Below, one piece after another: positions 26,697 to 36,218 of a DNA stretch of 64,000 bases. The translations under genes and the position numbers were made by a program. Numbering within the stretch: position 1 is the stretch's first letter; each line of letters starts with the position of its first letter. Under the pieces are notes generated by a model. It was given only the letters and a program-made list of their open reading frames with translations, was not told the origin of the DNA and did no database searches. This stretch comes from Ureibacillus xyleni (GTDB taxonomy: Bacteria > Bacillota > Bacilli > Bacillales_A > Planococcaceae), in assembly GCF_900217795.1 (NCBI RefSeq), contig NZ_OBMQ01000004.1, forward strand, positions 62,001 to 126,000, read 5' to 3'.

Positions 26697-26918
26697 TTAT
26701 CTTTTTTTCTTTTTATCTAAAGCAGTTAATACAGGGGCTTGTTTTTTCACCTTTTCCAGCTCGACTGCGACATGATATTTTTTTTCGTCAACTTCTGTAA
26801 TGGATAAAACAATCCCTTTTCTTCCTTTAATTTTAATAGCTGCTCCTTCTATTGGCACTTGATTGAGTAGCTGACTTAAAACAAGATTGTTTTTTTCAAA
26901 AAAGTGAACAGCATACAT
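26697..26918 (-). CDS. Small basic protein of unknown function
   Basis: A 73-residue protein with a beta-rich centre (VPIEGAAIKIKGRKGIVLSI) and a Lys-rich tail. The ATG at 26918 follows GAGGGGGAGAG. The family is not recognised; the neighbouring HemD-like gene is separate. Confidence 0.6.
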   Translation of the reverse strand: MYAVHFFEKNNLVLSQLLNQVPIEGAAIKIKGRKGIVLSITEVDEKKYHVAVELEKVKKQAPVLTALDKKKKR

Positions 26919-26990
26919 AAACGATCTCTCCCCCTCAAGCATTTACTTCATTTTATGTTGAGAGGGAGGATATAGAATAAATGGTGGCTT

Positions 26991-27806
26991 TTAAGATTTT
27001 TCTATTTCTTTATAATATTTATTTAACGTCATCAATGCACTACCCATTCTTTCATCTTGTGGCATCACAACACGATTCACACCAAATTCTTTTAACACTT
27101 TCCCAGTTACTTTTCCAACAGATAATGCAACAACGTTATTTTCAAAAGCTTCTAGCAATGCTTCTTTTTGTTGTTGTGCAATTGCATATTGGAAAAGATA
27201 TTTTACTTGTGGTGTACTCGTAAAGCTCACTGCATCTACATCATTTGAAAGTACTTCATTTACTAATTGCTGTAAAACTTCTGTTTGTGGTGGTATATGT
27301 TCATAAGGTAATATTTCTTGCACCGTATTTTTGCGTTCAATTAACCAATCGATTAGTTCAGAATGTGGATCGCCATAAAGTTGTACAGCAATAGGGAGGT
27401 TCGTTAGCTGTTGTGCTTCTAGTTGACGAATTAATCCAACAATACTTCCGTCATCATCCCGAACAATGGGGTTTAAACCTCTTTTTTTCAACGCATTGGC
27501 CGTTTTATATCCACGAATGGCGATTTTTAATTTTTGTAATGCTGATAGTAAAGCGTCCTCCTTGTTTACGTCTTTTGCAATTTCAAATAGTTTCTCAAAA
27601 CCAATGCCTGTTGTAAAAATAGCCCACTGAAACGTGCCATGAATGATTTTATCAATTTCTGGTTCGATTACATTGGCATCAAAAAAGATCGTTCCTTGAG
27701 CAGGGCGGTGTAAACTAGTGCCTCCAAGTTGTTCGATAATAGCTGATTGTTCTTCAATCTTTCGAGTGCCAAGTAATGCGATTTTTTTATTTTCTAATCC
27801 AGCCAT
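26991..27806 (-). CDS. Uroporphyrinogen-III synthase-like protein (HEM4 domain)
   Basis: A 271-residue protein with the bilobed HEM4 pattern: GTRKIEEQSAIIEQLGG at the start, FTTGIGFEKLFEIA, a hinge, YGDPHSELIDWL, and VSFTSTPQVKYLFQYA. HemD cyclises hydroxymethylbilane to uroporphyrinogen III. It stands alone, not in a hem operon, so it may be a paralogue with a different role. The ATG at 27806 follows TAGGAGG. Confidence 0.8.
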   Translation of the reverse strand: MAGLENKKIALLGTRKIEEQSAIIEQLGGTSLHRPAQGTIFFDANVIEPEIDKIIHGTFQWAIFTTGIGFEKLFEIAKDVNKEDALLSALQKLKIAIRGYKTANALKKRGLNPIVRDDDGSIVGLIRQLEAQQLTNLPIAVQLYGDPHSELIDWLIERKNTVQEILPYEHIPPQTEVLQQLVNEVLSNDVDAVSFTSTPQVKYLFQYAIAQQQKEALLEAFENNVVALSVGKVTGKVLKEFGVNRVVMPQDERMGSALMTLNKYYKEIEKS

Positions 27807-27920
27807 GAAAAGTCCTCCTAAAAAATCTAATATGAATATAGTAACAAATAATAGATTACTAGAGGAGGATATTAACAAAAAATAAAGTAATTTAATTGGA
27901 ATTGAAAGAATTATCTGTTT

Positions 27921-28367
27921 TTAAATGGCTAAGTCTACTTCCTTTGTAACCCATAACTCTTGGAGGATAATTCGAATTGTGTGCATATGAGAGTTTGCAT
28001 TATCTAATATATCCATATAATCATCCATATTTTTTTCTTTGTTCCTCAAAATTTTTAGGTGTTTCGAGACACTTAATTTGTCGCGACTAAAATTCGCCAA
28101 ATCCGTAACTTGAGGTGATTTTAGACATTGTATTAAATAATTTAATTTAAATAGTTCTAACTCTTTCCTATATTCTTCTTCCTTAATTGTAATGTTTAAT
28201 AAATTTAGCTGTTTCATTCGGTTCTGGGCTTGTCCTATTAATTGATTGATATATTCAAGGGAAAGCGATTGATTTTCTGATAACTTATATACGACAGGAG
28301 CAGCAGGATAGTCAATTTCTTCAAAAGCAATTTTTAAGAATGTTTCATAGGCATTTTTATAATCCAT
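27921..28367 (-). CDS. Helical protein of unknown function
   Basis: A 148-residue soluble, apparently all-helical protein (LSLEYINQLIGQAQNRMKQL and similar stretches). The ATG follows AAGAGGTG. No family recognised. Confidence 0.6.
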   Translation of the reverse strand: MDYKNAYETFLKIAFEEIDYPAAPVVYKLSENQSLSLEYINQLIGQAQNRMKQLNLLNITIKEEEYRKELELFKLNYLIQCLKSPQVTDLANFSRDKLSVSKHLKILRNKEKNMDDYMDILDNANSHMHTIRIILQELWVTKEVDLAI

Positions 28368-28695
28368 ATTATCACCTCTTGAAATATAATTAATAGATTA
28401 TATGCAAGAAATTTATGATAATTCGATATTACACTTTTTATTGTTCTATCTTAAATAATTGTTTTTGTAGTGCTTTTCTAATAGTAATATCGTCTTGTTT
28501 TTCAGAATTAATTATTAAAATTATTCCATCATTTTACTCGTAATTGAAATGCATTACTTATCATATGATACGGGTATATATAATTTTTTTGTTAATTTTT
28601 TGGGAAACGATAGGTCTTTTTATTAACAATAAAGATATATAAAAGATATAAAGAAAAAATTGTTGAATATGTATAAAATCGGGGTGAGATAAAAT
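28368..28695. other. AT-rich intergenic stretch
   Basis: About 330 bp between divergent genes. I see no gene, repeat or recognisable RNA; it must hold the promoters of the 27921 and 28696 genes. Confidence 0.4.
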
Positions 28696-29502
28696 ATGGT
28701 AAAAATCGGATATGATGCAGGACATGGCATGAATACCCCAGGCAAACGGACACCAGATGGCGAGAGGGAATGGTCCTTTAATCATCAAGTAGTTCGTGCA
28801 TTTGAAGATGAACTGTCTCAATATCGGGGAGTTGAGCTTCGACGATTTGATGATCCAACAGGTAAGAGGGATGTACCACTTTTAGAGCGAACAAACGGTG
28901 CAAATCAATGGGGAGCTGATTATTATCTTTCTTTTCATCATAATGCGCTCGGAAGTAAGTGGGGTAGTCATACAGGCGTAGAGACGTTTATTTACTCTAG
29001 TCCTAAGCCTGGTAGTTTGGCATTAGCAAATGCGGTCCATCCCGCCGTAGTCCTCGCATACGGTTTGCGCAATAGGGGGATAAAAAGAGCAAACTTACAC
29101 ATTGTTCGAGAAACGACAATGCCAGCCGTCCTTATTGAAGGTGGGTTTATGGATAGTACGATTGACATTAAGAAGTTAAGAGATAAACAAGTGTTAGAAA
29201 GTGCCGGTAGAGGAATTGCACAAGCACTTGCAAAGTATATTGGTCTAACTAAAACGACTAATGAAGGGGAGTTAACAATGGCACAATATGAAGAGTTAAA
29301 AAAGCTCATTGAAGAACAAGCTAGGCGAATTGCTACATTAGAAACAATGGTCGGTTTATACGAACGGGAGGCTTTAGAAACTCACGCAGAAGCTTGGGAA
29401 TGGGCAACAAAGGAAAGATTAATGAATGGAAAATATCCAAACCGCGCTTTAACGAGGGAACAATTTGCTTCAATTGAATATAACAAAGCAAAAAAACAGT
29501 AA
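28696..29502 (+). CDS. N-acetylmuramoyl-L-alanine amidase (Amidase_3), endolysin-like
   Basis: A 268-residue zinc amidase cleaving between MurNAc and L-Ala. The Amidase_3 domain (about 1-180) shows YDAGHG (first His), GEREW (Glu), LSFHHNA (second His) and LIEGGFM (catalytic Glu). The C-terminus has a coiled linker (MAQYEELKKLIEEQARRIAT) and a phage-lysin-like ALTREQFA end. There is no signal peptide, which fits a phage or mother-cell lysin, but no other phage genes are nearby. GGGGTGAG precedes the ATG. Confidence 0.85.
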   Translation: MVKIGYDAGHGMNTPGKRTPDGEREWSFNHQVVRAFEDELSQYRGVELRRFDDPTGKRDVPLLERTNGANQWGADYYLSFHHNALGSKWGSHTGVETFIYSSPKPGSLALANAVHPAVVLAYGLRNRGIKRANLHIVRETTMPAVLIEGGFMDSTIDIKKLRDKQVLESAGRGIAQALAKYIGLTKTTNEGELTMAQYEELKKLIEEQARRIATLETMVGLYEREALETHAEAWEWATKERLMNGKYPNRALTREQFASIEYNKAKKQ

Positions 29503-29509
29503 GAAATAG

Positions 29510-29546
29510 GACCTAGACAATAGTAATTGTTTAGGTCTTATATTTT
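29510..29546 (+). terminator. Terminator of the amidase gene
   Basis: Stem GACCTAGACAA / TTGTTTAGGTC followed by a T-rich tail. Confidence 0.8.
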
Positions 29547-29655
29547 TTAAAAATAAAATTTGTATAGGTGGTGACGTTTTTAGTATTAGATAGTAGATTC
29601 ATTTTTACTATGTTAAAATAAACATATATTGGTTGAAAAGTAGGTGATAGCATCT

Positions 29656-30984
29656 ATGAAAATAAACTCACTTGGAAAATTGGGGAGTAAACTCTTAAAC
29701 TCTATTATTTTTTCAGCATTTCTAATTATCATTGTGGTTATAGGACTTACTTTTTCTATTCGTTTGGCTTTGGATGCGAATATTAAAGGGCAACGTATTT
29801 TGGATAATATCGAAGTTTCTTCTAATCAAGTATTTCGTGCCATCATTGACCAAGAAACAGGTCAAAGGGGTTATAGTTTAACGAAAGATGAGGAATTTCT
29901 AGAACCTTATTATTTGGGCCAAGAGCAATTTTCCGAAAGTTCCGTTGAATTGTTAAAACATACTGAAAATTTTAAATCGTTACATATTGAAGCTTTAGAT
30001 ATTGTACAAATTGGGGAGTATTGGCAATCAACTTATGCCGAGCCATTAGTAGATCAAGCTCGGAATGGTGAAGTTCCTAATATCAAATCATTAGATGATG
30101 CAAAACACGTCACAGATGATTTTAGATCGATATCTTTTGAATTTAGTAAAAGTATCGAAAAAGAGCGAACTGTAGTAAGAAATACAATGCAAACTAGAAT
30201 AAATTCGACACTTATTACGTTAGTAGTAGCAATTATTATCATTATTTTAATAAATTTATGGATTAATTTTAAAATTTTAAAGTCATTAATAAAACCAATT
30301 ATTAGATTAAGCAATTGTGTTAAGTCGTATACGGAACATAATTTTTCTAGGAAAGTTCCAAAGTACAATAAACAAGACGAACTGTTTGAGTTGATTCAAA
30401 ATGTTGATATTATGCGAACGGAGCTATCATCAAGTATTCAATCATTAGAGGCGAAAGTAAATATTGATGGTTTAACTGGATTGTACAATAGGGGATATTT
30501 TAATGAATTAATGGTGCAAGTTTGGGAAGATGCTAGAAAAAAAGCCGAACCTTTATCAATGATTATTTTAGATATCGATTATTATAAAAATTATAATGAT
30601 ACATATGGCCATTTAAAAGGCGATGAATGTTTAAAGATCATTTCCCACAAATTAAAGGACTTTAATCATGAGCCATTTAGTTATGTGGCAAGATTTGGTG
30701 GAGAAGAATTTGTCGTATTATTAAGAAAACAGGGAGATTTTGAGCCTGAAAAAGTGGCAGAAGATATACGGAAAGCCATTTTAAATTTGCAAATCCCTCA
30801 CCGCAGTTCAGCGACTTGCGAATATGTAACAGTTAGTGTTGGTGTAGCGACGATTGTTCCAACAGAAGATACAAAGCCTACTGATATTTATACAATGGCG
30901 GATCAAGCGTTATACGAGTCAAAAAACAATGGGCGAAATCAAGTAACTTCCTATGAAAATATGAAAAAATATCAAACAACTTAA
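29656..30984 (+). CDS. Membrane diguanylate cyclase with CHASE3-type sensor
   Basis: A 442-residue protein. A first membrane helix (about 15-37), an extracytoplasmic helical domain with the CHASE3-like QETGQRGYSLTKDEEFLEPY signature, a second helix (about 184-206), a HAMP-like linker, and a GGDEF domain. The active site is GGEEF at about 348, with DGLTGLYNRGYF and DIDYYKNYNDTYGH typical of active enzymes that make c-di-GMP. The inhibitory RxxD site upstream of GGEEF is absent. ATG at 29656 fits the AGGTGA site. Confidence 0.88.
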   Translation: MKINSLGKLGSKLLNSIIFSAFLIIIVVIGLTFSIRLALDANIKGQRILDNIEVSSNQVFRAIIDQETGQRGYSLTKDEEFLEPYYLGQEQFSESSVELLKHTENFKSLHIEALDIVQIGEYWQSTYAEPLVDQARNGEVPNIKSLDDAKHVTDDFRSISFEFSKSIEKERTVVRNTMQTRINSTLITLVVAIIIIILINLWINFKILKSLIKPIIRLSNCVKSYTEHNFSRKVPKYNKQDELFELIQNVDIMRTELSSSIQSLEAKVNIDGLTGLYNRGYFNELMVQVWEDARKKAEPLSMIILDIDYYKNYNDTYGHLKGDECLKIISHKLKDFNHEPFSYVARFGGEEFVVLLRKQGDFEPEKVAEDIRKAILNLQIPHRSSATCEYVTVSVGVATIVPTEDTKPTDIYTMADQALYESKNNGRNQVTSYENMKKYQTT

Positions 30985-30995
30985 AAGTTTGTTTT

Positions 30996-31022
30996 GCTGC
31001 CTTATGTTTAGGCAGTTTTTTT
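30996..31022 (+). terminator. Terminator of the CHASE3-GGDEF gene
   Basis: Stem CTGCCT / AGGCAG with a T run. Confidence 0.85.
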
Positions 31023-31119
31023 GATATTGACATTATTTGCAAAATGGCTCACATAAATAAAAATATTACTTTATAATTTATGTTAGAAGTGTACCAGTAG
31101 AGATAAAGGAGCATAAATC

Positions 31120-32616
31120 GTGAAAGCAATTAATTTATTATCCCTGTTGAGTGCAAGAGGAGATTTGAGTTTAACGAACTTTTCGAAATATGTCGAACAA
31201 TTTGGGATGAATCCGAAAATTCGTATTAGTGAAGTAGATGATTTGAAATCGTTAGTTGAAGAAATGAAAAAACATACAGAACAGTTTACTATTTTTCATA
31301 ATTTTTATGTTGGATTTATGATTAATCGGATTGGAAAAGAATTTGATTTACTACGTATCGGCGAAAAAAGTGTTGTAAATATTGAATTAAAACGTGAAAG
31401 CAATGAAGAGAAGGTGCTTCGACAACTTGTTCAAAATCAGTATTATTTAAAATTTCTTGATAAAGAAGTTTATAACTTTACATACATTTCTTCAACTAAA
31501 AAACTATATTTTTTAACAAACTCTAATCAACTACAAGAAGTTGAAATGCCACAACTCATTGAAAGATTACAAGAACAGACGTTGATTCAAATTGGTGATT
31601 TAGATGATGTGTTTGATCCGACAAATTATTTAGTGTCGCCTTTTAATTCACCAGAAAGCTTTATAGAAGATAAATACTTCCTTAGTGCGCAGCAAAGTAC
31701 ATATAAACGGGAAATTTTAAATTTAGTTCCAACAGATAAAACGAGTTTCATTGTAATTGAAGGGGGTCCAGGTACAGGTAAAACGCTCTTAACCTATGAT
31801 ATTGCAAAAGAATATTTAAACAAATCCAAGAAAGTTCTCATATTCAACTGTGGCCGGTTAAACAAAGGGCATGAAAAGTTAATAAAGGATTTTCAGTGGC
31901 CAATTGAGCCGATAAGTAATTTTAATAAAGCGAAACAATTAACCTATGATTTTTCTCAATATGATTTAATTATTTTTGATGAAGCCCAACGTTTGTATAA
32001 AAATAAGTTTTTCAAATTAATAGAGTTAATATCAAATTTAAAGATAAAATGTATCTTTTCATTAGATCCTGATCAGGTACTAACAACATTTGAGATTAAC
32101 AATAATATTCCAAAGTTAATTCATGACCAGTTAAATCCAGTAACTTACGAACTAACGACAATCATTCGACATAATATCGAGATTTCTTCATTTATTAATA
32201 ATTTATTTGACTTAGCGCGAACTTCTGACATTAAAAAGTTTAGTAATATTTCAATTCAATATTTTTCCTCTAAAAAGATAGCAAGGAGCTATTTACAGTA
32301 CATGAGGGAGGAAGGGTGGAAAATTATTGACTACACTCGTTCAAGGTATATTGATCAACCAGATAACGATCATTCCGTAAAGGGTTACCGAAGAGATACG
32401 ACAGGACAAGAATACGATCATGTTGTCGCAGTGATTGATAAGTTATTCTACTATAAAGATAATCGGAAGCTTGCGGCAAAAGAAGATGAGAAGAAACCTT
32501 ATTACCAACCGACAAAAATGCTTTATCAAAATATTAATCGCACGAGAAAAAAATTACACCTTGTCATTGTTCATAATACTGAGGTGTTGGATAAGGTGTT
32601 GAAAATACTTAATTAG
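31120..32616 (+). CDS. Nuclease-like N-terminus fused to DUF2075-type P-loop ATPase
   Basis: A 498-residue protein. The N-terminal third holds a PD-(D/E)xK-like core: FDLL (about 84-87) followed by VVNIELKRES (E-x-K). The C-terminal part is a superfamily 1-like ATPase: GGPGTGKT Walker A (about 220), LIIFDEAQRL Walker B, and a late TTGQEYDHVVAVID motif plus NRTRKKLHLVI. DUF2075-like proteins occur in phage defence and restriction contexts, but a housekeeping role is also possible. The start is GTG at 31120 after AAAGGAG. It is a single-gene unit. Confidence 0.75.
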   Translation: MKAINLLSLLSARGDLSLTNFSKYVEQFGMNPKIRISEVDDLKSLVEEMKKHTEQFTIFHNFYVGFMINRIGKEFDLLRIGEKSVVNIELKRESNEEKVLRQLVQNQYYLKFLDKEVYNFTYISSTKKLYFLTNSNQLQEVEMPQLIERLQEQTLIQIGDLDDVFDPTNYLVSPFNSPESFIEDKYFLSAQQSTYKREILNLVPTDKTSFIVIEGGPGTGKTLLTYDIAKEYLNKSKKVLIFNCGRLNKGHEKLIKDFQWPIEPISNFNKAKQLTYDFSQYDLIIFDEAQRLYKNKFFKLIELISNLKIKCIFSLDPDQVLTTFEINNNIPKLIHDQLNPVTYELTTIIRHNIEISSFINNLFDLARTSDIKKFSNISIQYFSSKKIARSYLQYMREEGWKIIDYTRSRYIDQPDNDHSVKGYRRDTTGQEYDHVVAVIDKLFYYKDNRKLAAKEDEKKPYYQPTKMLYQNINRTRKKLHLVIVHNTEVLDKVLKILN

Positions 32617-32621
32617 TAAAA

Positions 32622-32658
32622 AAGCAGGAGTAATTTTTAGTAGAAATTACTCCTGCTT
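32622..32658 (-). terminator. Terminator of the adhB-like operon
   Basis: Perfect 15-bp stem AAGCAGGAGTAATTT / AAATTACTCCTGCTT with a six-T run on the minus strand. Confidence 0.85.
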
Positions 32659-32661
32659 GAA

Positions 32662-33798
32662 CTATGGTTTTAAAATAACTTTTATACAATCATCCTGTTT
32701 TGTATCAAATATTTCATAACCTCGTTTTGCTTGATCGAGTGGAATGACATGGGTAATAATATCGCTCGGGTCAACTTTTCCTTCTGCAATTAATTGATAA
32801 AGGTATGGCATGTAGTGAACAACTGGTGCTTGACCAGTACGAATGTTAACATTGCGTTGGAAAATGTCGCCAAGTGGGAACCCATTATAACGTGCACCAT
32901 AAACGCCTGTTACCTGAATTGTGCCACCTTTTCGAACAGCTTGACTAGCAATGACAAGGGCACCCATCGCACCACCTTGAAGTTTTAACCCACTTGCAAG
33001 AAATTCTAACGGTGTCATTTTCCCACTCATACCAACACAATCGATGACAACATCGGCACCACCCTTAGTGATTTCCTTTAAATATTCGCCACAATTTTCG
33101 TGGTCTTCAAAATTGACGATTTCTACCTTATTTGTTCGTTTTGCATGTTTTAATCGGTAGCCAACATAATCAACGGCGATGACTCTCTCTGCACCTTTTA
33201 GCCATGCAAACTTTTGTGCTAATAAACCAATAGGACCACAGCCGAGAACAATGACCGTATCTCCAGCTTTTACTCCCGAGTTATCCACACTCCAATAGGC
33301 GGTCGTTGCAGCATCTGCTAATAGTACTAAACTCTCATCTTTTACTTCGCTATTTTCTGGAATTTTAAACGGAATAAAGTTTGCGTAAGGTACACGCATA
33401 TATTCTGCTTGTCCTCCAGGAAAACCACCTGTTGTATCGGAGTAACCGAAGTATGCACCCATCTCTCCATTGTCATTGGCATTGTCACATTGACTCTCTA
33501 ATTCATGTTTACAATACCAGCACTCACCACATGCAACGTTAAAAGGGATAATAACACGATCGCCCTTTTTCACCTTCGTAACGCCTTTTCCAACTTCTTC
33601 AACAATCCCCATAGGTTCATGACCGATAATATAATCTTCACCTAAGTTAGGAATCATTCCATGGAGCAGGTGAAGGTCGGAACCACAAATAGCAGTGGAT
33701 GTTAATTTAATAATAATATCATCATCTTTTTTTATTTTAGGGTCTTTCACTTCTTTAACTTGAACATTTTTAATTCCTTGAAACGTAACAGCCTTCAT
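32662..33798 (-). CDS. adhB: Zinc-dependent alcohol dehydrogenase, AdhB-like
   Basis: A 378-residue MDR enzyme. The catalytic zinc site includes C39 (TAICGSD) and GHEPMG; the structural zinc loop has four Cys (ACGECWYCKHELESQC). The NAD loop VLGCGPIG is present. It is similar to glutathione-independent formaldehyde dehydrogenase-type MDRs. With yraF- and yraG-like genes upstream, it matches the B. subtilis yraG-yraF-adhB sporulation set, so forespore/mother-cell expression is likely. Confidence 0.85.
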   Translation of the reverse strand: MKAVTFQGIKNVQVKEVKDPKIKKDDDIIIKLTSTAICGSDLHLLHGMIPNLGEDYIIGHEPMGIVEEVGKGVTKVKKGDRVIIPFNVACGECWYCKHELESQCDNANDNGEMGAYFGYSDTTGGFPGGQAEYMRVPYANFIPFKIPENSEVKDESLVLLADAATTAYWSVDNSGVKAGDTVIVLGCGPIGLLAQKFAWLKGAERVIAVDYVGYRLKHAKRTNKVEIVNFEDHENCGEYLKEITKGGADVVIDCVGMSGKMTPLEFLASGLKLQGGAMGALVIASQAVRKGGTIQVTGVYGARYNGFPLGDIFQRNVNIRTGQAPVVHYMPYLYQLIAEGKVDPSDIITHVIPLDQAKRGYEIFDTKQDDCIKVILKP

Positions 33799-33813
33799 AT
33801 AACTCTTCCTTTA

Positions 33814-34176
33814 TTATTTTTTTGGTGGGGTTGGAAACATTCCTTTTCGATTCATGTTCTTTGGAAATAGGTCAAGCCCTGCAATGCTTATTGCGTTTTC
33901 TGCTGATTTAATGTCCAGTTCCTTTTGATGAGATAATCCATAAGGTTTTAACCATTCTTTCTTCATCATTAGTTCGGATGTTTCAAAATATAAGTCAATT
34001 AACACATCGAGCTGAGTTCTCATAATTTTTTGAAGGGCAGGAGAAGCCGTTTCAGTAAGTGCAATAGATAGGGTACGCACCCCGGTTTTTAATGATAACA
34101 ATAATTCCAAAGCAACCCCTGAATCCGTCAGTTCTGGCATATTGATTGAATTGATAGGATCTAAATAATCTTCCAT
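33814..34176 (-). CDS. yraF: YraF/YhcQ-type spore coat-like protein
   Basis: A 120-residue mostly helical protein (VALELLLSLKTGVRTLSIALTETAS) with a Pro/Lys tail. Family members in B. subtilis are called coat-like (CotF-related) and lie beside adhB, as here. TTGGAGGAAT precedes the ATG. Confidence 0.75.
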   Translation of the reverse strand: MEDYLDPINSINMPELTDSGVALELLLSLKTGVRTLSIALTETASPALQKIMRTQLDVLIDLYFETSELMMKKEWLKPYGLSHQKELDIKSAENAISIAGLDLFPKNMNRKGMFPTPPKK

Positions 34177-34190
34177 TTGAATTCCTCCAA

Positions 34191-34400
34191 TTAATATTCT
34201 AGCTCTGATTTTTCGTAAAGTTTGATCATCGCTTGTAAGGCAGGAGTAGATAATTTAACGGTTTTCTCTAACAAGTCTCGCAAATCATCATCAAAAACGA
34301 CCCCTTGACTTAACTTTGACTTCAATAAACTTGTTGTCATAAAGTTAATCACTTCATGAAATTCCATTGTTTCGTGAAGCGCTAATTTCTTCTCAAACAT
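34191..34400 (-). CDS. yraG: YraG-like spore coat-associated protein
   Basis: A 69-residue helical protein (LALHETMEFHEVINFMTTS). The ATG at 34400 follows TAAGGAGGG. The gene order yraG-yraF-adhB is as in B. subtilis. Confidence 0.7.
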   Translation of the reverse strand: MFEKKLALHETMEFHEVINFMTTSLLKSKLSQGVVFDDDLRDLLEKTVKLSTPALQAMIKLYEKSELEY

Positions 34401-34494
34401 GGTAAAACCCTCCTTAAGTATCTTTAAAAAGGCTACCCGATAGGTAAAACAATTATTCATTTGTAAAGGGATGTCTATGAAAATTGTGTTTTGA

Positions 34495-34545
34495 GTTAAC
34501 CTAAAATAAAAACAGGTTGACATAAATATTCACAATCTTTAGAAT
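34495..34545 (+). promoter_or_regulatory. bioYB promoter with BirA operator
   Basis: TTGACA (34517-34522), 17-bp spacer, TAGAAT (34540-34545) forms a good sigma-A promoter. An imperfect palindrome GTTAACC (34495-34501) and GGTTGACA (34515-34522) overlaps the -35 and resembles the Bacillus BirA (biotin repressor) operator. Biotin-bound BirA should repress. Confidence 0.7.
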
Positions 34546-34579
34546 TACTATGTAAATAATATTTTCTAGAGGTGTATGC

Positions 34580-35182
34580 ATGACGACTGAAACATATCAT
34601 TCAAAATCAAAACCGAAATTAAAAACGGTGGAACTCGTCTATTGTGGGCTTTTTGCGACACTCATGATGATAGGCGCAAATATCACTTCCTTTGCACCAT
34701 TTATGGTCATCGGTGGGGTACCAATTACATTACAAGCGTTTTTTGCAGTTTTAGCAGGACTTATTTTAGGTAGTCGGTTAGGCGCTATTTCCGTGACAGT
34801 TTATATGTTAATAGGATTAGCTGGAGCACCCGTTTTTGCGAGATTTAGTGGAGGCTTCTCACAAATTTTAAGCCCGACATTTGGATTCATTGTAACGTTT
34901 ATCTTAGTTGCTTATATTGTTGGAAAAATAATAGAAAAAAGACCAACGAAAACAATGTTCATTGTATCTGCTTTAATTGGGACAATCATCAGTTATCTTA
35001 TTGGGACAAACTGGATGTATGCAGCATATATGTTATGGTTTGGAGCACCAGAAGGATTTTCATACTCAATGGCTTGGCTTTGGATGATGCCACCCCTTCC
35101 GAAAGATTTAATTTTAGCTGTATTTGCTGGTATTTTTGGCTACCGCATACAAAAAGTATTGAAAGTGGGGAAAACAAGATGA
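34580..35182 (+). CDS. bioY: Biotin transporter BioY (S component)
   Basis: A 200-residue six-helix membrane protein with the BioY pattern ITSFAPFMVIGGVPITLQAFFAVLAGLILG and GLAGAPVF. It imports biotin, alone or with ECF energising modules. It starts at ATG after GAGGTG. Its stop overlaps bioB (ATGA). Confidence 0.93.
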   Translation: MTTETYHSKSKPKLKTVELVYCGLFATLMMIGANITSFAPFMVIGGVPITLQAFFAVLAGLILGSRLGAISVTVYMLIGLAGAPVFARFSGGFSQILSPTFGFIVTFILVAYIVGKIIEKRPTKTMFIVSALIGTIISYLIGTNWMYAAYMLWFGAPEGFSYSMAWLWMMPPLPKDLILAVFAGIFGYRIQKVLKVGKTR

Positions 35183-36180
35183 ATTATGAAGCATTAGCTA
35201 CGCAAGTATTAGAAGGCTATGAACTAACAGATGAGGAAGCATTAGCAATACTAAATAGTCCTGATGAAGATTTGTTACAAGTTCTTCATGCTGCTTACAA
35301 AATACGCCGTCATTACTTCGGCAATAAAGTAAAACTGAATATGATTATTAATACAAAATCAGGACTTTGCCCAGAGAACTGTGGCTACTGCTCGCAATCA
35401 ATCATTTCCAAAGCACCAGTAGAAAAGTATGCCATGATGAAACAAGAAGAAATCGTAGCAGGAGCAGAACGCGCGGCTTCATTAAATGTAGGCACATATT
35501 GCATCGTTGCTAGCGGACGTGGCCCCGTAAATAAAGAGATTGATATTGTTGTAGATTCAGTAAAATCCATTAAAGAAAAACACCCTGAAATGACGATTTG
35601 TGCATGTCTTGGTATTTTAAAACCAGAACAGGCTGAGAAATTGAAAGAAGCTGGCGTTGATCGTTATAACCATAACATCAATACATCAGCGAATCATCAC
35701 GAAAATATTACAACATCCCATACTTATGATGATCGTGTAAAAACAGTAGAAAGAGCAAAAGAAGCAGGCATTTCTCCTTGTTCTGGAGTTATTGTTGGAA
35801 TGCGCGAAACTAAAGAAGATGTAATTAGTATGGCTCGTAGTTTACGTGTGTTAGATGCAGATTCTATCCCAGTGAATTTCTTAAATGCGATTGATGGTAC
35901 ACCACTTGCAGGAACAAAGGAATTAAATCCACGATATTGTTTAAAAGTGTTAAGTTTATTCCGTTTTATTAATCCTTCAAAGGAAATACGAGTATCGGGT
36001 GGTCGTGAAGTAAATCTTGGAACATTACAACCATTAAGCTTATATCCAGCAAACTCGATTTTCTTAGGAGATTATTTAACAACAGAAGGGCAACCAGGGG
36101 AACAAGATAAAAAAATGTTAGAAGATTTAGGATTCGAAATCGATCTTGAACCATTAAAAAGGGAACAACCACAATTATAG
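35179..36180 (+). CDS. bioB: Biotin synthase
   Basis: A 333-residue radical SAM enzyme converting dethiobiotin to biotin. CPENCGYC (about residues 63-70) carries the 4Fe-4S ligands; later conserved Cys and Arg positions (SGRG, CACLG, RVSGGRE) for the 2Fe-2S site are visible. Its ATG overlaps the bioY stop. No other bio genes are nearby, so dethiobiotin must come from elsewhere in the genome or by uptake. Confidence 0.96.
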   Translation: MNYEALATQVLEGYELTDEEALAILNSPDEDLLQVLHAAYKIRRHYFGNKVKLNMIINTKSGLCPENCGYCSQSIISKAPVEKYAMMKQEEIVAGAERAASLNVGTYCIVASGRGPVNKEIDIVVDSVKSIKEKHPEMTICACLGILKPEQAEKLKEAGVDRYNHNINTSANHHENITTSHTYDDRVKTVERAKEAGISPCSGVIVGMRETKEDVISMARSLRVLDADSIPVNFLNAIDGTPLAGTKELNPRYCLKVLSLFRFINPSKEIRVSGGREVNLGTLQPLSLYPANSIFLGDYLTTEGQPGEQDKKMLEDLGFEIDLEPLKREQPQL

Positions 36181-36189
36181 AGTAAATAA

Positions 36190-36218
36190 AAACCGCCTTG
36201 TTAAACACTTGGCGGTTA
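36190..36218 (-). terminator. Terminator of the DinB-like gene
   Basis: Stem AACCGCC / GGCGGTT with a T-rich tail on the minus strand; it may also end bioYB. Confidence 0.65.

Noticed and set aside
28446-28526. Minus-strand open stretch resembling a protein tail (ITIRKALQKQLFKIEQ)
   Set aside because: No start codon in frame after the preceding stop; treated as chance or decayed sequence.
28696-29502. Prophage remnant suggested by the endolysin-like amidase
   Set aside because: No other phage genes, integrase or attachment repeats nearby; more likely a sporulation lysin or a domesticated gene.
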